Source: Fidelibacterota bacterium SCGC AAA160-B08 (GTDB taxonomy: Bacteria; Fidelibacterota; Marinisomatia; Marinisomatales; Marinisomataceae). From it: a stretch of DNA of 19,528 bases. The translations under genes and the position numbers were made by a program. The DNA lies in assembly GCA_000402755.1 (NCBI GenBank), contig AQSD01000011.1:1-19528 (forward strand), written 5' to 3'. Below, one piece after another: positions 1-8,273 of the stretch. Each line of letters starts with the position of its first letter. The first letter of the stretch is position 1. Under the pieces are notes generated by a model. The model was given only the letters and a program-made list of their open reading frames with translations, was not told the origin of the DNA and did no database searches.

Positions 1-326
1 CCCATCCAAACCATTGAAAAACAAATAATCCTTATAAATAGATTACTCGTATCTGCAAATAATAAAGTGGGTATAATTGTTGCAAGAATAATGAGTACTC
101 CACCCATAGTCGGTGTACCCTGTTTCTTCTGGTGACTTTTTGGACCATGATCTCCAATGGATTCTCCAATTTGTAATTCTGTTAACTTTCTAACAACAAA
201 TGGGCCAAAAATAAAACTGATTAATAGAGAAAGTATTGCACTTGCACCTGCTCTAAATGTGATATACTCAAATAGATTTAAAAAACTAAAGTAATCTTTA
301 AATGGCTCTAATATTTCATTTAACAT
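1..326 (-). CDS. mraY: MraY, phospho-MurNAc-pentapeptide transferase (partial, N-terminal ~108 residues)
   Basis: MraY is an integral inner-membrane enzyme that transfers phospho-MurNAc-pentapeptide from UDP to undecaprenyl phosphate, giving lipid I. The ATG is at 326-324, and the frame stays open to the window edge, so only about 108 of roughly 360 residues are present. The family signature is clear: FRAGAS near residue 24, a first membrane segment, IGESIGDHGPKSH near residues 53-65, then GTPTMGGVLI near 70-79 followed by a second hydrophobic segment. The start lies inside the end of murF (11-base overlap), so it is probably translationally coupled as the last visible gene of the arfB-murE-murF-mraY operon. 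Family assignment is nearly certain; the rest of the protein lies outside the window. Confidence 0.95.
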   Translation of the reverse strand, partial: MLNEILEPFKDYFSFLNLFEYITFRAGASAILSLLISFIFGPFVVRKLTELQIGESIGDHGPKSHQKKQGTPTMGGVLIILATIIPTLLFADTSNLFIRIICFSMVWM

Positions 327-1602
327 AATTTATAATATCTTTTATTATCAAATCTAATTTCATACTACGAGAACCTTTTAATAAAATTACATCGTTTTTT
401 TGAAGCTCGCTGCAAAGCTTATTGGATAGGCTTTCTTTCGTATCAAAATGTAGCTGTATTGGAATTTTGTTACTATGATTAATAGTATTTTTTGCTAAAT
501 CACCATAACACATTATAATATCAATTTTTTCTGAACAATATTCACCAATCTGATTGTGAAACTTTGTCTCATCAACACCAAGCTCTTTCATATCTCCAAA
601 AACAAATATCTTTCTTCCTTTATTATCATACTTTACAAGATTGTCAATTGCTGCCTTGACAGATTCGGGATTTGCATTATATGTATCATCAATCATTTTT
701 ATGTTATTATCTAGAAGATATACTTGCCCTCTACCTTTTGGCAAAGAAAAGTCCTTAATTAACGTAAAGAAATCATCAATAGATATATCTATGATAGCAT
801 TACAAGCATGATATACCGTGAAAGCGTTTTCCAGCAAAGTTCTATTTTTATCAAACATCAAATTCAGCTTTTCTGGATAATGAAAATTTTCTAAACTATT
901 TGATAATAATTTGATTTTAGAGTTTGAATAATCAATATTAATCTGTGATTTATAAAATCCTATATCTGAATAATCAAAGATAGATGTTTTTTCTTTGATA
1001 ATATTATCCAAAGAACCGAATCCCTCTAAATGAGCATCAGATATATTGGTTACAATAGCACAGTTTGGCTTAATCATTGATGACAAATTTTTGATATCTC
1101 CAACCTGATTTGCTCCAAGTTCTAGTACATAATAATCTGCATTATCTGGAAAAGAAAATATGCTCAAAGGAACTCCAATAGATGTATTAAAATTACCCTC
1201 AGTTTTACATACGCGATGTCCTGATTTACTTAAGATATGATATATCATATCTTTTGATGTTGTCTTACCGTTTGTTCCTGTTATCGCAATAGTATAACCT
1301 TTAAAATCGTTCATCCATCTAGCACAAATCTTTCCAATTAGTGATGTGACATCATTAACAATAAATATATTATCCGATTTAATGCCAGACTCTACAAGAG
1401 AACAAACCGCTCCATTTGCAATAGCTTGGTTGATAAAATTAGATCCATCAAAATGCTCTCCTTTAAGGCCCAAGAATAAATCGCCATCTTTAATATCTCT
1501 ACTATCTGTACTAATGCCGGATATTAAATAATCAATTTTACCATCAATTTCATTTGAGAAGTATTCGGTAAATAATTCAGATTGCTGTATATCAATTCTC
1601 AT
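316..1602 (-). CDS. murF: MurF, UDP-MurNAc-tripeptide--D-Ala-D-Ala ligase
   Basis: MurF is a cytoplasmic ATP-dependent ligase that adds D-Ala-D-Ala to UDP-MurNAc-tripeptide, the last soluble step of peptidoglycan precursor synthesis. The 428 residues are a usual length. Visible landmarks: an N-terminal substrate domain with STDSRDIKDGDLF (about 31-43), the P-loop GTNGKTT at 109-115, the central ligase motif ELGANQVGDI, NISDAHLEGFGS, and the C-terminal domain hallmark DDTYNANPES. The gene overlaps the 3' end of murE by 11 bases and the 5' end of mraY by 11 bases, so the three are one translationally coupled unit. The D-Ala it uses ultimately comes from an alanine racemase such as the Alr encoded at 11985-13091; no ddl is present in the window. 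Confidence 0.96.
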   Translation of the reverse strand: MRIDIQQSELFTEYFSNEIDGKIDYLISGISTDSRDIKDGDLFLGLKGEHFDGSNFINQAIANGAVCSLVESGIKSDNIFIVNDVTSLIGKICARWMNDFKGYTIAITGTNGKTTSKDMIYHILSKSGHRVCKTEGNFNTSIGVPLSIFSFPDNADYYVLELGANQVGDIKNLSSMIKPNCAIVTNISDAHLEGFGSLDNIIKEKTSIFDYSDIGFYKSQINIDYSNSKIKLLSNSLENFHYPEKLNLMFDKNRTLLENAFTVYHACNAIIDISIDDFFTLIKDFSLPKGRGQVYLLDNNIKMIDDTYNANPESVKAAIDNLVKYDNKGRKIFVFGDMKELGVDETKFHNQIGEYCSEKIDIIMCYGDLAKNTINHSNKIPIQLHFDTKESLSNKLCSELQKNDVILLKGSRSMKLDLIIKDIINYVK

Positions 1603-3043
1603 AAAATTCCTCTATAATTTTTCTATCAGAATAATGTAATTTTTTCCCACCAATCTCTTGATACTCTTCATTGCCTTTTCCAAAAATAATTAAGATATCA
1701 GCTGAAGTTAAATCTACTAGTGCTGCTATTAATCCTTTTTTTCTATCATTGAATAGTTGATAAATATTTTTTGAAAAACCTTTTACAACTTCATGATTAA
1801 TATCATCAATATTTTCAAATCTTGGATTGTCAGGAGCCAAATAACATTGAACTGCAAAAAGTTCTATCGCTTTTGCCATTTCTGCTCTTTTTGACTTATC
1901 TCTATTGCCGCCAGCTCCAAATAAAACTTTAATATTTTTATCATGGTATACATCATTGATAGATTGTAAAACATTAGTATATGCATCTGGAGTATGTCCA
2001 TAGTCACTTATAATAATAGCTGGACCTTTATTCAATATAGATTCATATCTCCCAGGAATAAATTCACATGAAGCAATTCCTTCTTTAATAGATTTTATAT
2101 CAACTCCTGCCTCAAAAGCAACTGTAGCAGCTAAAATAATATTTTCGAGATTATACTTTCCTACTAGTTTTGAAGTAACCTCTATAGATGTACCTTTAAA
2201 ATTAAAAATAGCAGTAGTGCCATTATGATTTAAATTAAAATCTACACAATAAAAATCTGAATCTTTATTTGTAAGGGATATAGTATTCGTGTTATCACAT
2301 TCATTACAAATATCTTTGCCATATATGCTATCACTAAGTATCAAACTCGATCCATTGTCTTTTATCAGTCCAAATAATTTTTTCTTCTCATTGAAATAGT
2401 TCTGTATAGTGCCATGATAGTCTAAATGGTCTAAAGTAAGATTAGTAAAGCCTGCAAAATCAAATCTAAGATTATCAACTCTATTCTGAGACAAAGCATG
2501 TGATGAAACTTCCAATATAGCAAAATCGTACTCTTTCTGTACTGCAGTATTGAGTATCTTAAAAATATCTATAGAATTGGGAGTAGTTAAACCAAAATCA
2601 TTATTAACTATATTTGGAATAATCCCTAGAGTTCCAACTTGAAGCACTTTTTTACCATAAGACTCAAGAATGCTTTTTAATATTAGTGTTGTAGAGGTCT
2701 TGCCGTTGGTTCCTGTCACACCAATAAGTTTAATTTTATCTTCAGGATGATCATAAAAGTTAGCTGCAATTTTTCCAAGTGCTTCTCTAGCATTTTTCAC
2801 CTTAATAATTTTACTAGACTGTTCTATATTTTTTGAATCACTAATAACGCATATTGCACCTTTAAGCAGTGCCTCATCTATAAAATCATTTCCATTAAAT
2901 TTAGCTCCATTAATAGCAACGAATACGAATCCCGGAATAATATCTTTCGAGTTGATACTAATTCCCAATACTTGTTTCCCAAGCAGTGAATTATCGAGTT
3001 CTACGACACCGTCTAGAGCTTTATTGAGTTCGATTGGGGTCAT
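1592..3043 (-). CDS. murE: MurE, UDP-MurNAc-L-Ala-D-Glu--meso-DAP ligase
   Basis: MurE adds the third stem-peptide residue to UDP-MurNAc-L-Ala-D-Glu in the cytoplasm. I choose the ATG at 3043 (483 residues). An in-frame ATG at 3106 would prepend 21 residues (MITFATCTYL...) that look like out-of-frame translation of the upstream gene and lengthen the overlap. Landmarks from the chosen start: GISINSKDI near 27-35, P-loop GTNGKTSTT at 111-119, VSSHALSQNRV, LDHLDYHG, the Lys-rich region NEKKKLF, and DNPR at about 405-408. DNPR is the known specificity motif for meso-diaminopimelate, so the cell wall should be the DAP type. No clear Shine-Dalgarno precedes the start. It overlaps the upstream exported-protein gene by 23 bases, suggesting coupling to it. 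Confidence 0.95.
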   Translation of the reverse strand: MTPIELNKALDGVVELDNSLLGKQVLGISINSKDIIPGFVFVAINGAKFNGNDFIDEALLKGAICVISDSKNIEQSSKIIKVKNAREALGKIAANFYDHPEDKIKLIGVTGTNGKTSTTLILKSILESYGKKVLQVGTLGIIPNIVNNDFGLTTPNSIDIFKILNTAVQKEYDFAILEVSSHALSQNRVDNLRFDFAGFTNLTLDHLDYHGTIQNYFNEKKKLFGLIKDNGSSLILSDSIYGKDICNECDNTNTISLTNKDSDFYCVDFNLNHNGTTAIFNFKGTSIEVTSKLVGKYNLENIILAATVAFEAGVDIKSIKEGIASCEFIPGRYESILNKGPAIIISDYGHTPDAYTNVLQSINDVYHDKNIKVLFGAGGNRDKSKRAEMAKAIELFAVQCYLAPDNPRFENIDDINHEVVKGFSKNIYQLFNDRKKGLIAALVDLTSADILIIFGKGNEEYQEIGGKKLHYSDRKIIEEFYEN

Positions 3044-3566
3044 ATATTGTATTTTGTTCAGAGTCAGGCATATAAGGAGATATGTGCATGTAGCGAATGT
3101 AATCATCTGTGGATCGCTTATCCCAAGAATCTTTAAAATAATTATCTGTATCTACATATCCTTTTCTTGAATTATAATAACTAAATTTTTCTCCAGTACT
3201 CCCAAAAAATCCGACAGAATAACTATCATTATTTTCTTGAATATATTTATTCGCTTCAATCCAACCTTGAATACCCGCATCTAGATAAAGTGACGACGAA
3301 GTATTGACTGGGAGCAACATTCCAACATTATTTTTTCTAGCAAAACGATCATATTGAGGTGCATTCAATTTCAAAGAATTAGAAATTACATTTAGTTTTA
3401 AAAATTCACTTAAAGTTTGATTGGTATTTATGTCAGCAACTAACATTAGTTCAAGATCCGTCATTTCTTGTTCTAGTAGAGGTGGAATAGAAAGATCTTT
3501 TTTTTCAATTTCTTCTTGAGCTATCAAAAAAGATGATATGAATAGAATAATAATATACTTATTCAT
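3021..3566 (-). CDS. Unrecognised exported protein at the head of the mur genes
   Basis: I do not recognise this 181-residue protein. It starts MNKYIIILFISSFLIAQ, a short signal peptide ending in the AQ pattern shared with the TonB receptor at 15852-18335. The mature part opens with an acidic, helical stretch (EEIEKKDLSIPPLLEQEMTD) and then has a Tyr/Asn/Ser-rich region without cysteines. There is no membrane segment after the signal, so it is probably periplasmic or outer-membrane associated. It overlaps arfB by 8 bases and murE by 23 bases, so it is firmly inside the peptidoglycan operon, in the place where ftsL/ftsI commonly sit. It has no visible penicillin-binding or FtsL-like features. 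A role linked to envelope growth is only an inference from position. Confidence 0.8.
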   Translation of the reverse strand: MNKYIIILFISSFLIAQEEIEKKDLSIPPLLEQEMTDLELMLVADINTNQTLSEFLKLNVISNSLKLNAPQYDRFARKNNVGMLLPVNTSSSLYLDAGIQGWIEANKYIQENNDSYSVGFFGSTGEKFSYYNSRKGYVDTDNYFKDSWDKRSTDDYIRYMHISPYMPDSEQNTIYDPNRTQ

Positions 3567-3957
3567 CTAGGATTACCTTTTTTCTATTTTTCTTCAATAC
3601 TGATCTCTTTTTTTTACTTTTCACTCTTTTAACCTGAGAACTCCAAGAAGGTTTCGTAGCAATTCGTTTAACAGGAATCTTTATGTCTGAAAATAAACTT
3701 TCTAACCTCTTGATAGCATCTATTTTATTTTTATTTTGTGTTCTATGCGATTGGGCAACAATAATCACATCGCCATTTTTTGATATTTTATTATGATACT
3801 TATCACAAAATCTATTCTTAATATCTTCTGGAATATCAGCATTAACAATATTATATCTCAACTGAACAGCGGTAGAAACTTTATTTACATTCTGACCTCC
3901 AGGACCTCGAGATCTTATAAATGAAAAGTTTAATTCTGATTCTTTAATTTTTATCAT
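3559..3957 (-). CDS. arfB: ArfB-type peptidyl-tRNA hydrolase (ribosome rescue)
   Basis: ArfB (YaeJ) rescues ribosomes stalled on mRNAs without a stop codon by hydrolysing the peptidyl-tRNA. I use the ATG at 3957, giving 132 residues, close to the roughly 140 of the family. A longer frame to 4008 would run into the divergent gene starting at 3988 and adds a non-conserved stretch. The class I release-factor loop is seen as RSRGPGGQNVNK, with GGQ at residues 20-22, followed by STAVQLRYN. There is no codon-recognition domain. The C-terminal tail is very basic (KRVKSKKKRSVLKKNRKK), as expected for the part that inserts into the empty mRNA channel. Its stop codon overlaps the start of the next gene, so a ribosome-rescue factor leads a cell-wall operon here. 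Confidence 0.92.
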   Translation of the reverse strand: MIKIKESELNFSFIRSRGPGGQNVNKVSTAVQLRYNIVNADIPEDIKNRFCDKYHNKISKNGDVIIVAQSHRTQNKNKIDAIKRLESLFSDIKIPVKRIATKPSWSSQVKRVKSKKKRSVLKKNRKKVILDE

Positions 3958-3987
3958 CAATTTTTTTACTAAATTTAAGCATAATTT

Positions 3988-4731
3988 ATGGACAAATTTA
4001 CAAAACATCGAATTTCAGTGTATGGCATCAATGGATGTCATGATGCTATTGAGTCAAGCCTAATAGAGGTTAATCGAATTTATATTGAAAAAAACTCTCC
4101 TGCATACAATCATCAAGGTGTCAAAACATTATGCGAAAAAATACCTCAAGATAAAGTTACTATACTTGATGGTCATAGTTTCAGAGAAAAGATTGATAGT
4201 AATAGATCTCAAGGAATATTGATAAAAGCACAAGCATCAAGCTTCTCATCTTTACCAGTAACAGAACAAAAAAATGCATGTTACGTTATTCTTGATCAAG
4301 TTCAAGATCCTCACAATTTAGGTCAGATACTACGTATTTGTGCTGGAGGAAGTGTTGATGGAGTTATTATTACTGACAGAAATAGTGTGTCTATGACTAG
4401 TGCGGTAGCTCAAGTAAGTCAAGGAGGTTTTGCGAAAATACCTCTTTATTCTGCGGTGAATATCAATCAAACTATTGAACATTTTAAGAAAAATGATTTT
4501 TGGATTACAAGCTTTGAAAATAATATTGATGCAAAAGATTGGTATTCAATAGATTTAAAGGGTCGTTCCATATTAATCTTTGGTGGCGAAGGTAATGGGG
4601 TGAGTAAGCAGGTATTAAAAAATTCTGATTTTACTGCTACAATTCCAATGTCAAATAATATGAACTCTCTTAATGTGTCCTCAGCTGTCAGCGCAATTGT
4701 TTTTGAACGATTACGACAAATTTCTGAATAG
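3988..4731 (+). CDS. rlmB: RlmB/TrmH-family RNA 2'-O-ribose methyltransferase (SpoU class)
   Basis: This 247-residue SPOUT-class enzyme most likely methylates the 2'-OH of a guanosine in 23S rRNA (G2251 for RlmB) using S-adenosylmethionine. It has the N-terminal substrate-binding domain beginning VYGINGCHDAI (11-21), then the knotted catalytic domain with the three SpoU motifs: DPHNLGQILR (107-116, containing the conserved Asn and Arg), GGEGNG (199-204), and IPMSNNMNSLNVSSA (219-233). It is the only plus-strand gene in the left three-quarters of the window. It is divergent from arfB across about 30 bases and runs almost tail-to-tail with the dipeptidase gene (8 bases between stops). The family is certain; RlmB rather than a sister TrmH-type enzyme is likely from the N-terminal domain but not proven. 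Confidence 0.88.
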   Translation: MDKFTKHRISVYGINGCHDAIESSLIEVNRIYIEKNSPAYNHQGVKTLCEKIPQDKVTILDGHSFREKIDSNRSQGILIKAQASSFSSLPVTEQKNACYVILDQVQDPHNLGQILRICAGGSVDGVIITDRNSVSMTSAVAQVSQGGFAKIPLYSAVNINQTIEHFKKNDFWITSFENNIDAKDWYSIDLKGRSILIFGGEGNGVSKQVLKNSDFTATIPMSNNMNSLNVSSAVSAIVFERLRQISE

Positions 4732-4739
4732 AAACAATA

Positions 4740-6008
4740 CTAACTTTGAGATCCAGCAAATTCTTCAGTGGCTTTCCAAACGCGCCATACATTCTTATAA
4801 CATATTTTTTCAATATCCTCTTCAGAATAACCTCTTTTTAATAAATGATATATTAAATTAGGAAAATCAGAAGGGTCTTTAAGACCATATGGAAGAGTAT
4901 CTCCCACTCCATCATAATCTGATCCAAAACCTACATGATCGATACCAACTAAATTTACTACATGATCAAAATGATCTGCTACATCAATGACATCGCAAAA
5001 GACTGGATTTTCTTCAGCAACTTTTCTAGCAAAATCTTTTGCTGATTGATCATCCGAAGTCAAATTATTTTCATTCATATATTTTTTTGCTTTTTCAGAA
5101 TTTGCACTTCGTTTATCTTGTGATTCCTTTGTAACAAACGATGAACCGAAATTGATTTGTATCACTCCACCATTTTCAGCAAGGCGTTTGATCATGTCAT
5201 CGCTCATATTACGCTCAAAACCTGGAGTAAAATGCCTAGCAGATGAATGAGAAGCTATTGCTGGAACCTCAGTAACATCCATTATTTGATAAAATGCATC
5301 ATCTGATACATGAGAAATATCAATCATTATACCGACCTTATTCATCTCTTTAACAACTTCTGCTCCAAATTCACTTAACCCTTTATGTGTTCTTTCGCCA
5401 AGATTGTATGATGAGTCACATATGTCATTATCTTCTGAATGTGTTAATGTAATATAGCTAATTCCACGTTCATGAAAATATTTAACATTTGATAAATCAC
5501 CCTCTAATGGAGCTCCATTTTCCATTCCCATAGGAAGTGCTATCTTTCCTTCGCTTACTATTCTTTCTGCATCTGCAACATTATAAGCTACTTCAAATTT
5601 ATCAGGATGATCTGTAGTGATTTTTTCAACTGACTGAATCAGTTCTTCTGCCATTGCTTTGGCTCCGCCAGTTTCTTGATAAGTAGCAGGAACATATATT
5701 GACATAAAAGGCACATCCAATCCACCTTCTTTTGCACGAATAAAGTCAAAATCTCCTCCTGGAGTTCTAACTGATAAGTCTTCATACCCACCTTTATGCA
5801 AACGCCAAGGGACATCAATATGACCATCTGTAATAATAAATTTTTGTGCTAGTTCATTTGCTTTTTTCATTAATAACTCCTCAGAAGATTCCGATTTAGT
5901 TATATCCCATACTGACCACATTGAAGAGGCTACGATCAGAAAAAGAAAAATAGGATTCAATAAAATCTTGGCTAGTTTACTATGTTTTTTTTCATTTGAT
6001 AAGTTCAT
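4740..6008 (-). CDS. Membrane-anchored M19 (renal-type) dipeptidase
   Basis: This 422-residue protein is a zinc dipeptidase of peptidase family M19, which cleaves dipeptides, including ones with a D-residue at the C-terminal position. One hydrophobic segment (about 15-33) after a Lys-rich start indicates an uncleaved membrane anchor, with the catalytic domain probably outside the cytoplasm. The binuclear zinc ligands can be placed: DGHID gives H63 and D65, GMENG gives E163, DISHVS gives H233, and ASHSSAR gives H254; GSDYDG near 363-368 supplies the conserved Asp. The usual DGHND is DGHID here. A purine-rich AAAGGA lies upstream of the start. The gene follows the initiator tRNA on the same strand by 31 bases and may be read from the same transcript. 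Substrate unknown; wall-peptide or nutrient dipeptide recycling are both plausible. Confidence 0.9.
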   Translation of the reverse strand: MNLSNEKKHSKLAKILLNPIFLFLIVASSMWSVWDITKSESSEELLMKKANELAQKFIITDGHIDVPWRLHKGGYEDLSVRTPGGDFDFIRAKEGGLDVPFMSIYVPATYQETGGAKAMAEELIQSVEKITTDHPDKFEVAYNVADAERIVSEGKIALPMGMENGAPLEGDLSNVKYFHERGISYITLTHSEDNDICDSSYNLGERTHKGLSEFGAEVVKEMNKVGIMIDISHVSDDAFYQIMDVTEVPAIASHSSARHFTPGFERNMSDDMIKRLAENGGVIQINFGSSFVTKESQDKRSANSEKAKKYMNENNLTSDDQSAKDFARKVAEENPVFCDVIDVADHFDHVVNLVGIDHVGFGSDYDGVGDTLPYGLKDPSDFPNLIYHLLKRGYSEEDIEKICYKNVWRVWKATEEFAGSQS

Positions 6009-6039
6009 TTTTAATTGTCCTTTGTTGAGCGGAGGTTAG

Positions 6040-6113
<74 letters not shown>

Positions 6114-6155
6114 ATCATGTTTGTATAATAAGTAAAAAAAAGAAAAAAGGGGAAC
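6114..6155 (-). promoter_or_regulatory. Possible promoter of the tRNA-fMet gene
   Basis: On the minus strand a TATTATAC sequence ends about 9 bases before the mature tRNA 5' end, a good position for a -10 element giving a very short leader. Upstream there is only a poor -35 candidate (TTCCCC near 6149-6154) and a T-rich tract. In DNA this AT-rich a -10 match alone is weak evidence. Confidence 0.3.
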
Positions 6156-6286
6156 ATTATTTTATATAAAACATATACTATAATGAGGAGCAGATTAAAG
6201 TTTAAAAAAATACCTCTTAATTCCTTTCATTTACCCTTGGTTAGGTTTTAGTTTGCTCCTCGAATCTTTATAACTTTCTCCTAAAA

Positions 6287-7438
6287 TTATTTTTTCGGTA
6301 ACGTATCCATATGCTTACAAATAATCTGTAGCATTATTTCATCTGTTCCACCACCAATTGATTGAAGTCTACCATCTCTGTACTGTTGAGAAACAGGATT
6401 TTCAGTAGTAAAGCCCATTCCACCCCAATATTGTAAACATGAATCTGTAACTTCACGTATCAATCTTCCACTTTTTAACTTTGCCATTGATGCTAACATT
6501 GTTACATCCTTACCATCAACAAATCTATCACATGCTTTATAAGTTAAGGCTCTTAATGCTTCAAGCTCAGTTTGAAGCTCAGCAAGTCTAAAATGAACAA
6601 CTTGATTGTCTAGAATTGACTTTCCAAAAGCCTTTCTTTCTGTACAATATTCAATAGTATCTTTTATACAATTTTCCATTGCTATAAGAGTTGATGCTGT
6701 AAGGAATAATCTTTCCTCTTGAAATTGCTTCATTTGCATAGTAAATCCTGCACCTTCCTCTCCGATTCTATAAGCTTGAGGTACTCTTACATTATCAAAA
6801 TAAACTGGCGCTGTATCTGAAGCTCTCATTCCAATTTTATCTATTTTATCGCCAACAGACAGCCCTGGAGTACTTGATGGAACTACGATTAATGATTTAT
6901 TGTGATGTACTGAATCATTGCTTGTATTGACTAATACACAAAAATAGTCTGCCTGAGTAGCATTAGTAATCCACATTTTTTGACCATTAATGATATAGTC
7001 ATCACCATCTTTCTTTGCTGAGGTTTTAATTGATGCAACATCTGACCCACTATTTGGCTCACTTACTGCAAGAGCAGCAACATAATCACCAGATATAGAT
7101 GGTGCTAAAAATTCTTTCTTAATCAGATCAGATCCATATTTATCCAAAGCAGGAGTTGCCATATCAGTTTGCACTCCTATACTCATTATTGCCGAAGCAT
7201 TACAAGCATGTCCAAGCGCTTCAGCAAAGACAACAGAAAAAGAATAATCAAGTCCTGTTCCTCCATATTTGGGATCTTTTGTTATTCCTAATAAATCTAA
7301 ATCACCCATTTTTTTAAAAATTTCATGGGCTGGATAAATTCCTGCTTTTTCCCATTCTTCAGAAAATGGTTTTATTTCATTTTCACCAAATTCTTTAACA
7401 GTTTTATACAATGCGTCATGTTCGTCTGTAAATTTCAT
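6287..7438 (-). CDS. AtuD-like acyl-CoA dehydrogenase
   Basis: This 383-residue FAD enzyme oxidises an acyl-CoA at the alpha-beta bond and passes electrons to electron-transfer flavoprotein. Motifs: VSEPNSGSD (about 125-133), GQKMWITN (152-159), GEEGAGF, RKAFGKSILDNQ, and the C-terminal QYWGGMGF and GGGTDEIM (362-369). The Glu used as base in medium/short-chain enzymes (YEGT) is replaced by Gly here. FQEERL at 239-244 offers E242, the alternative base position known from isovaleryl- and long-chain acyl-CoA dehydrogenases. From memory of the family, GVQTDMATPAL, LDNQVVHFRLAELQTE and LASMAKLKSGRL resemble citronellyl-CoA dehydrogenase AtuD. That fits the neighbours, but the substrate could be another 3-methyl-branched acyl-CoA. 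A GGAG Shine-Dalgarno precedes the ATG. It is the last gene of the catabolic run. Confidence 0.88.
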   Translation of the reverse strand: MKFTDEHDALYKTVKEFGENEIKPFSEEWEKAGIYPAHEIFKKMGDLDLLGITKDPKYGGTGLDYSFSVVFAEALGHACNASAIMSIGVQTDMATPALDKYGSDLIKKEFLAPSISGDYVAALAVSEPNSGSDVASIKTSAKKDGDDYIINGQKMWITNATQADYFCVLVNTSNDSVHHNKSLIVVPSSTPGLSVGDKIDKIGMRASDTAPVYFDNVRVPQAYRIGEEGAGFTMQMKQFQEERLFLTASTLIAMENCIKDTIEYCTERKAFGKSILDNQVVHFRLAELQTELEALRALTYKACDRFVDGKDVTMLASMAKLKSGRLIREVTDSCLQYWGGMGFTTENPVSQQYRDGRLQSIGGGTDEIMLQIICKHMDTLPKK

Positions 7439-7457
7439 TTTTTTCTCCTAAATAAAA

Positions 7458-8264
7458 TTATTTTTTCCATTTTGGTTTACGTTTTTCAATAAATGAAGAT
7501 ATGCCTTCTTTGCCTTCTCCATTTAAGATTTGATCAGCGAAGTTCTTGCTTGCTAAATCAATAAAATTTTTATCCACTTTAATTGCAAAAGAATTGATTA
7601 GTTCTTTTGTTTGAGCAATAGCTCCTGGTGCACAACTTAATACTTGAGATTTAAGTTGCTCTTCTATCTCTTTTCCTTGTTTTTCATCATCAAAAATAAA
7701 ATCTGCTAGTCCAAGCCTAAGAGCTTCTTTTCCGTTAAAACTTGCTGCAGTCAACATTAATCTTCTAGCATTTGCATATCCCATTTTTGAAACAAGGTAT
7801 GGCGATATTTGAGCTGGAGTTAATCCAACCATAGTTTCTGTTAAAGCAAATTTTGTATCAGATTGAACTATAGTAACATCTCCTGCGCATGCAAGACCTA
7901 ACCCTCCAGCCATTGCAACACCCTCGATGATTATAATAGTTACTTGCGGTAAAGAATTGACTGCTTTAAAAAAATATCCAACTTTTGTACTTAACTCTAC
8001 AGCATCTTGATTAGGATTTTTACTATCAAAAACTTTATTCATTCCTTTCAAATCACCACCAGCACAAAAAATATTATTTTCTCCTCTAATAGTCACACCT
8101 CTGACATCTTTAGTGTTATTCAATACTTCAAATACATTATTAAAATCATCAATCATTTGATCAGTTAGTGCATTACGATTTTCAGGTGTATTGAGCCAAA
8201 TTGTTAGCCAATTATTATCTAATTCTAGTTTAATGCTTTCCGTACTTGGTAGATTTGTGGTCAT
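7458..8264 (-). CDS. AtuE-like enoyl-CoA hydratase/isomerase (crotonase family)
   Basis: This 268-residue crotonase-fold protein should act on an enoyl-CoA intermediate after the carboxylase. The oxyanion-hole segments are FCAGGDL (66-72) and GVAMAGGLGLA (115-125). E143 in LTETMVGL occupies the first catalytic Glu position of crotonase. At the second position the alignment ARRLMLT (166-172) puts Arg168 where crotonase has Glu. The run TETMVGLTPAQISPYLV followed by ARRLMLT resembles isohexenylglutaconyl-CoA hydratase AtuE as I remember it; a methylglutaconyl-CoA hydratase or a plain hydratase is possible. The carboxylase stop codon TAG forms part of its Shine-Dalgarno (TAGGAG), so the two genes are tightly coupled, and the dehydrogenase gene follows after 19 bases. 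Confidence 0.85.
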   Translation of the reverse strand: MTTNLPSTESIKLELDNNWLTIWLNTPENRNALTDQMIDDFNNVFEVLNNTKDVRGVTIRGENNIFCAGGDLKGMNKVFDSKNPNQDAVELSTKVGYFFKAVNSLPQVTIIIIEGVAMAGGLGLACAGDVTIVQSDTKFALTETMVGLTPAQISPYLVSKMGYANARRLMLTAASFNGKEALRLGLADFIFDDEKQGKEIEEQLKSQVLSCAPGAIAQTKELINSFAIKVDKNFIDLASKNFADQILNGEGKEGISSFIEKRKPKWKK

Positions 8265-8273
8265 ATTTTTCTC

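Noticed and set aside
3044..3106. Longer murE start at 3106
   Set aside because: The extra 21 residues are unlike MurE and would extend the overlap with the upstream gene to 86 bases.
3958..4008. Longer arfB start at 4008
   Set aside because: It would overlap the divergent methyltransferase gene and adds residues not seen in the family; the ATG at 3957 gives the standard N-terminus.
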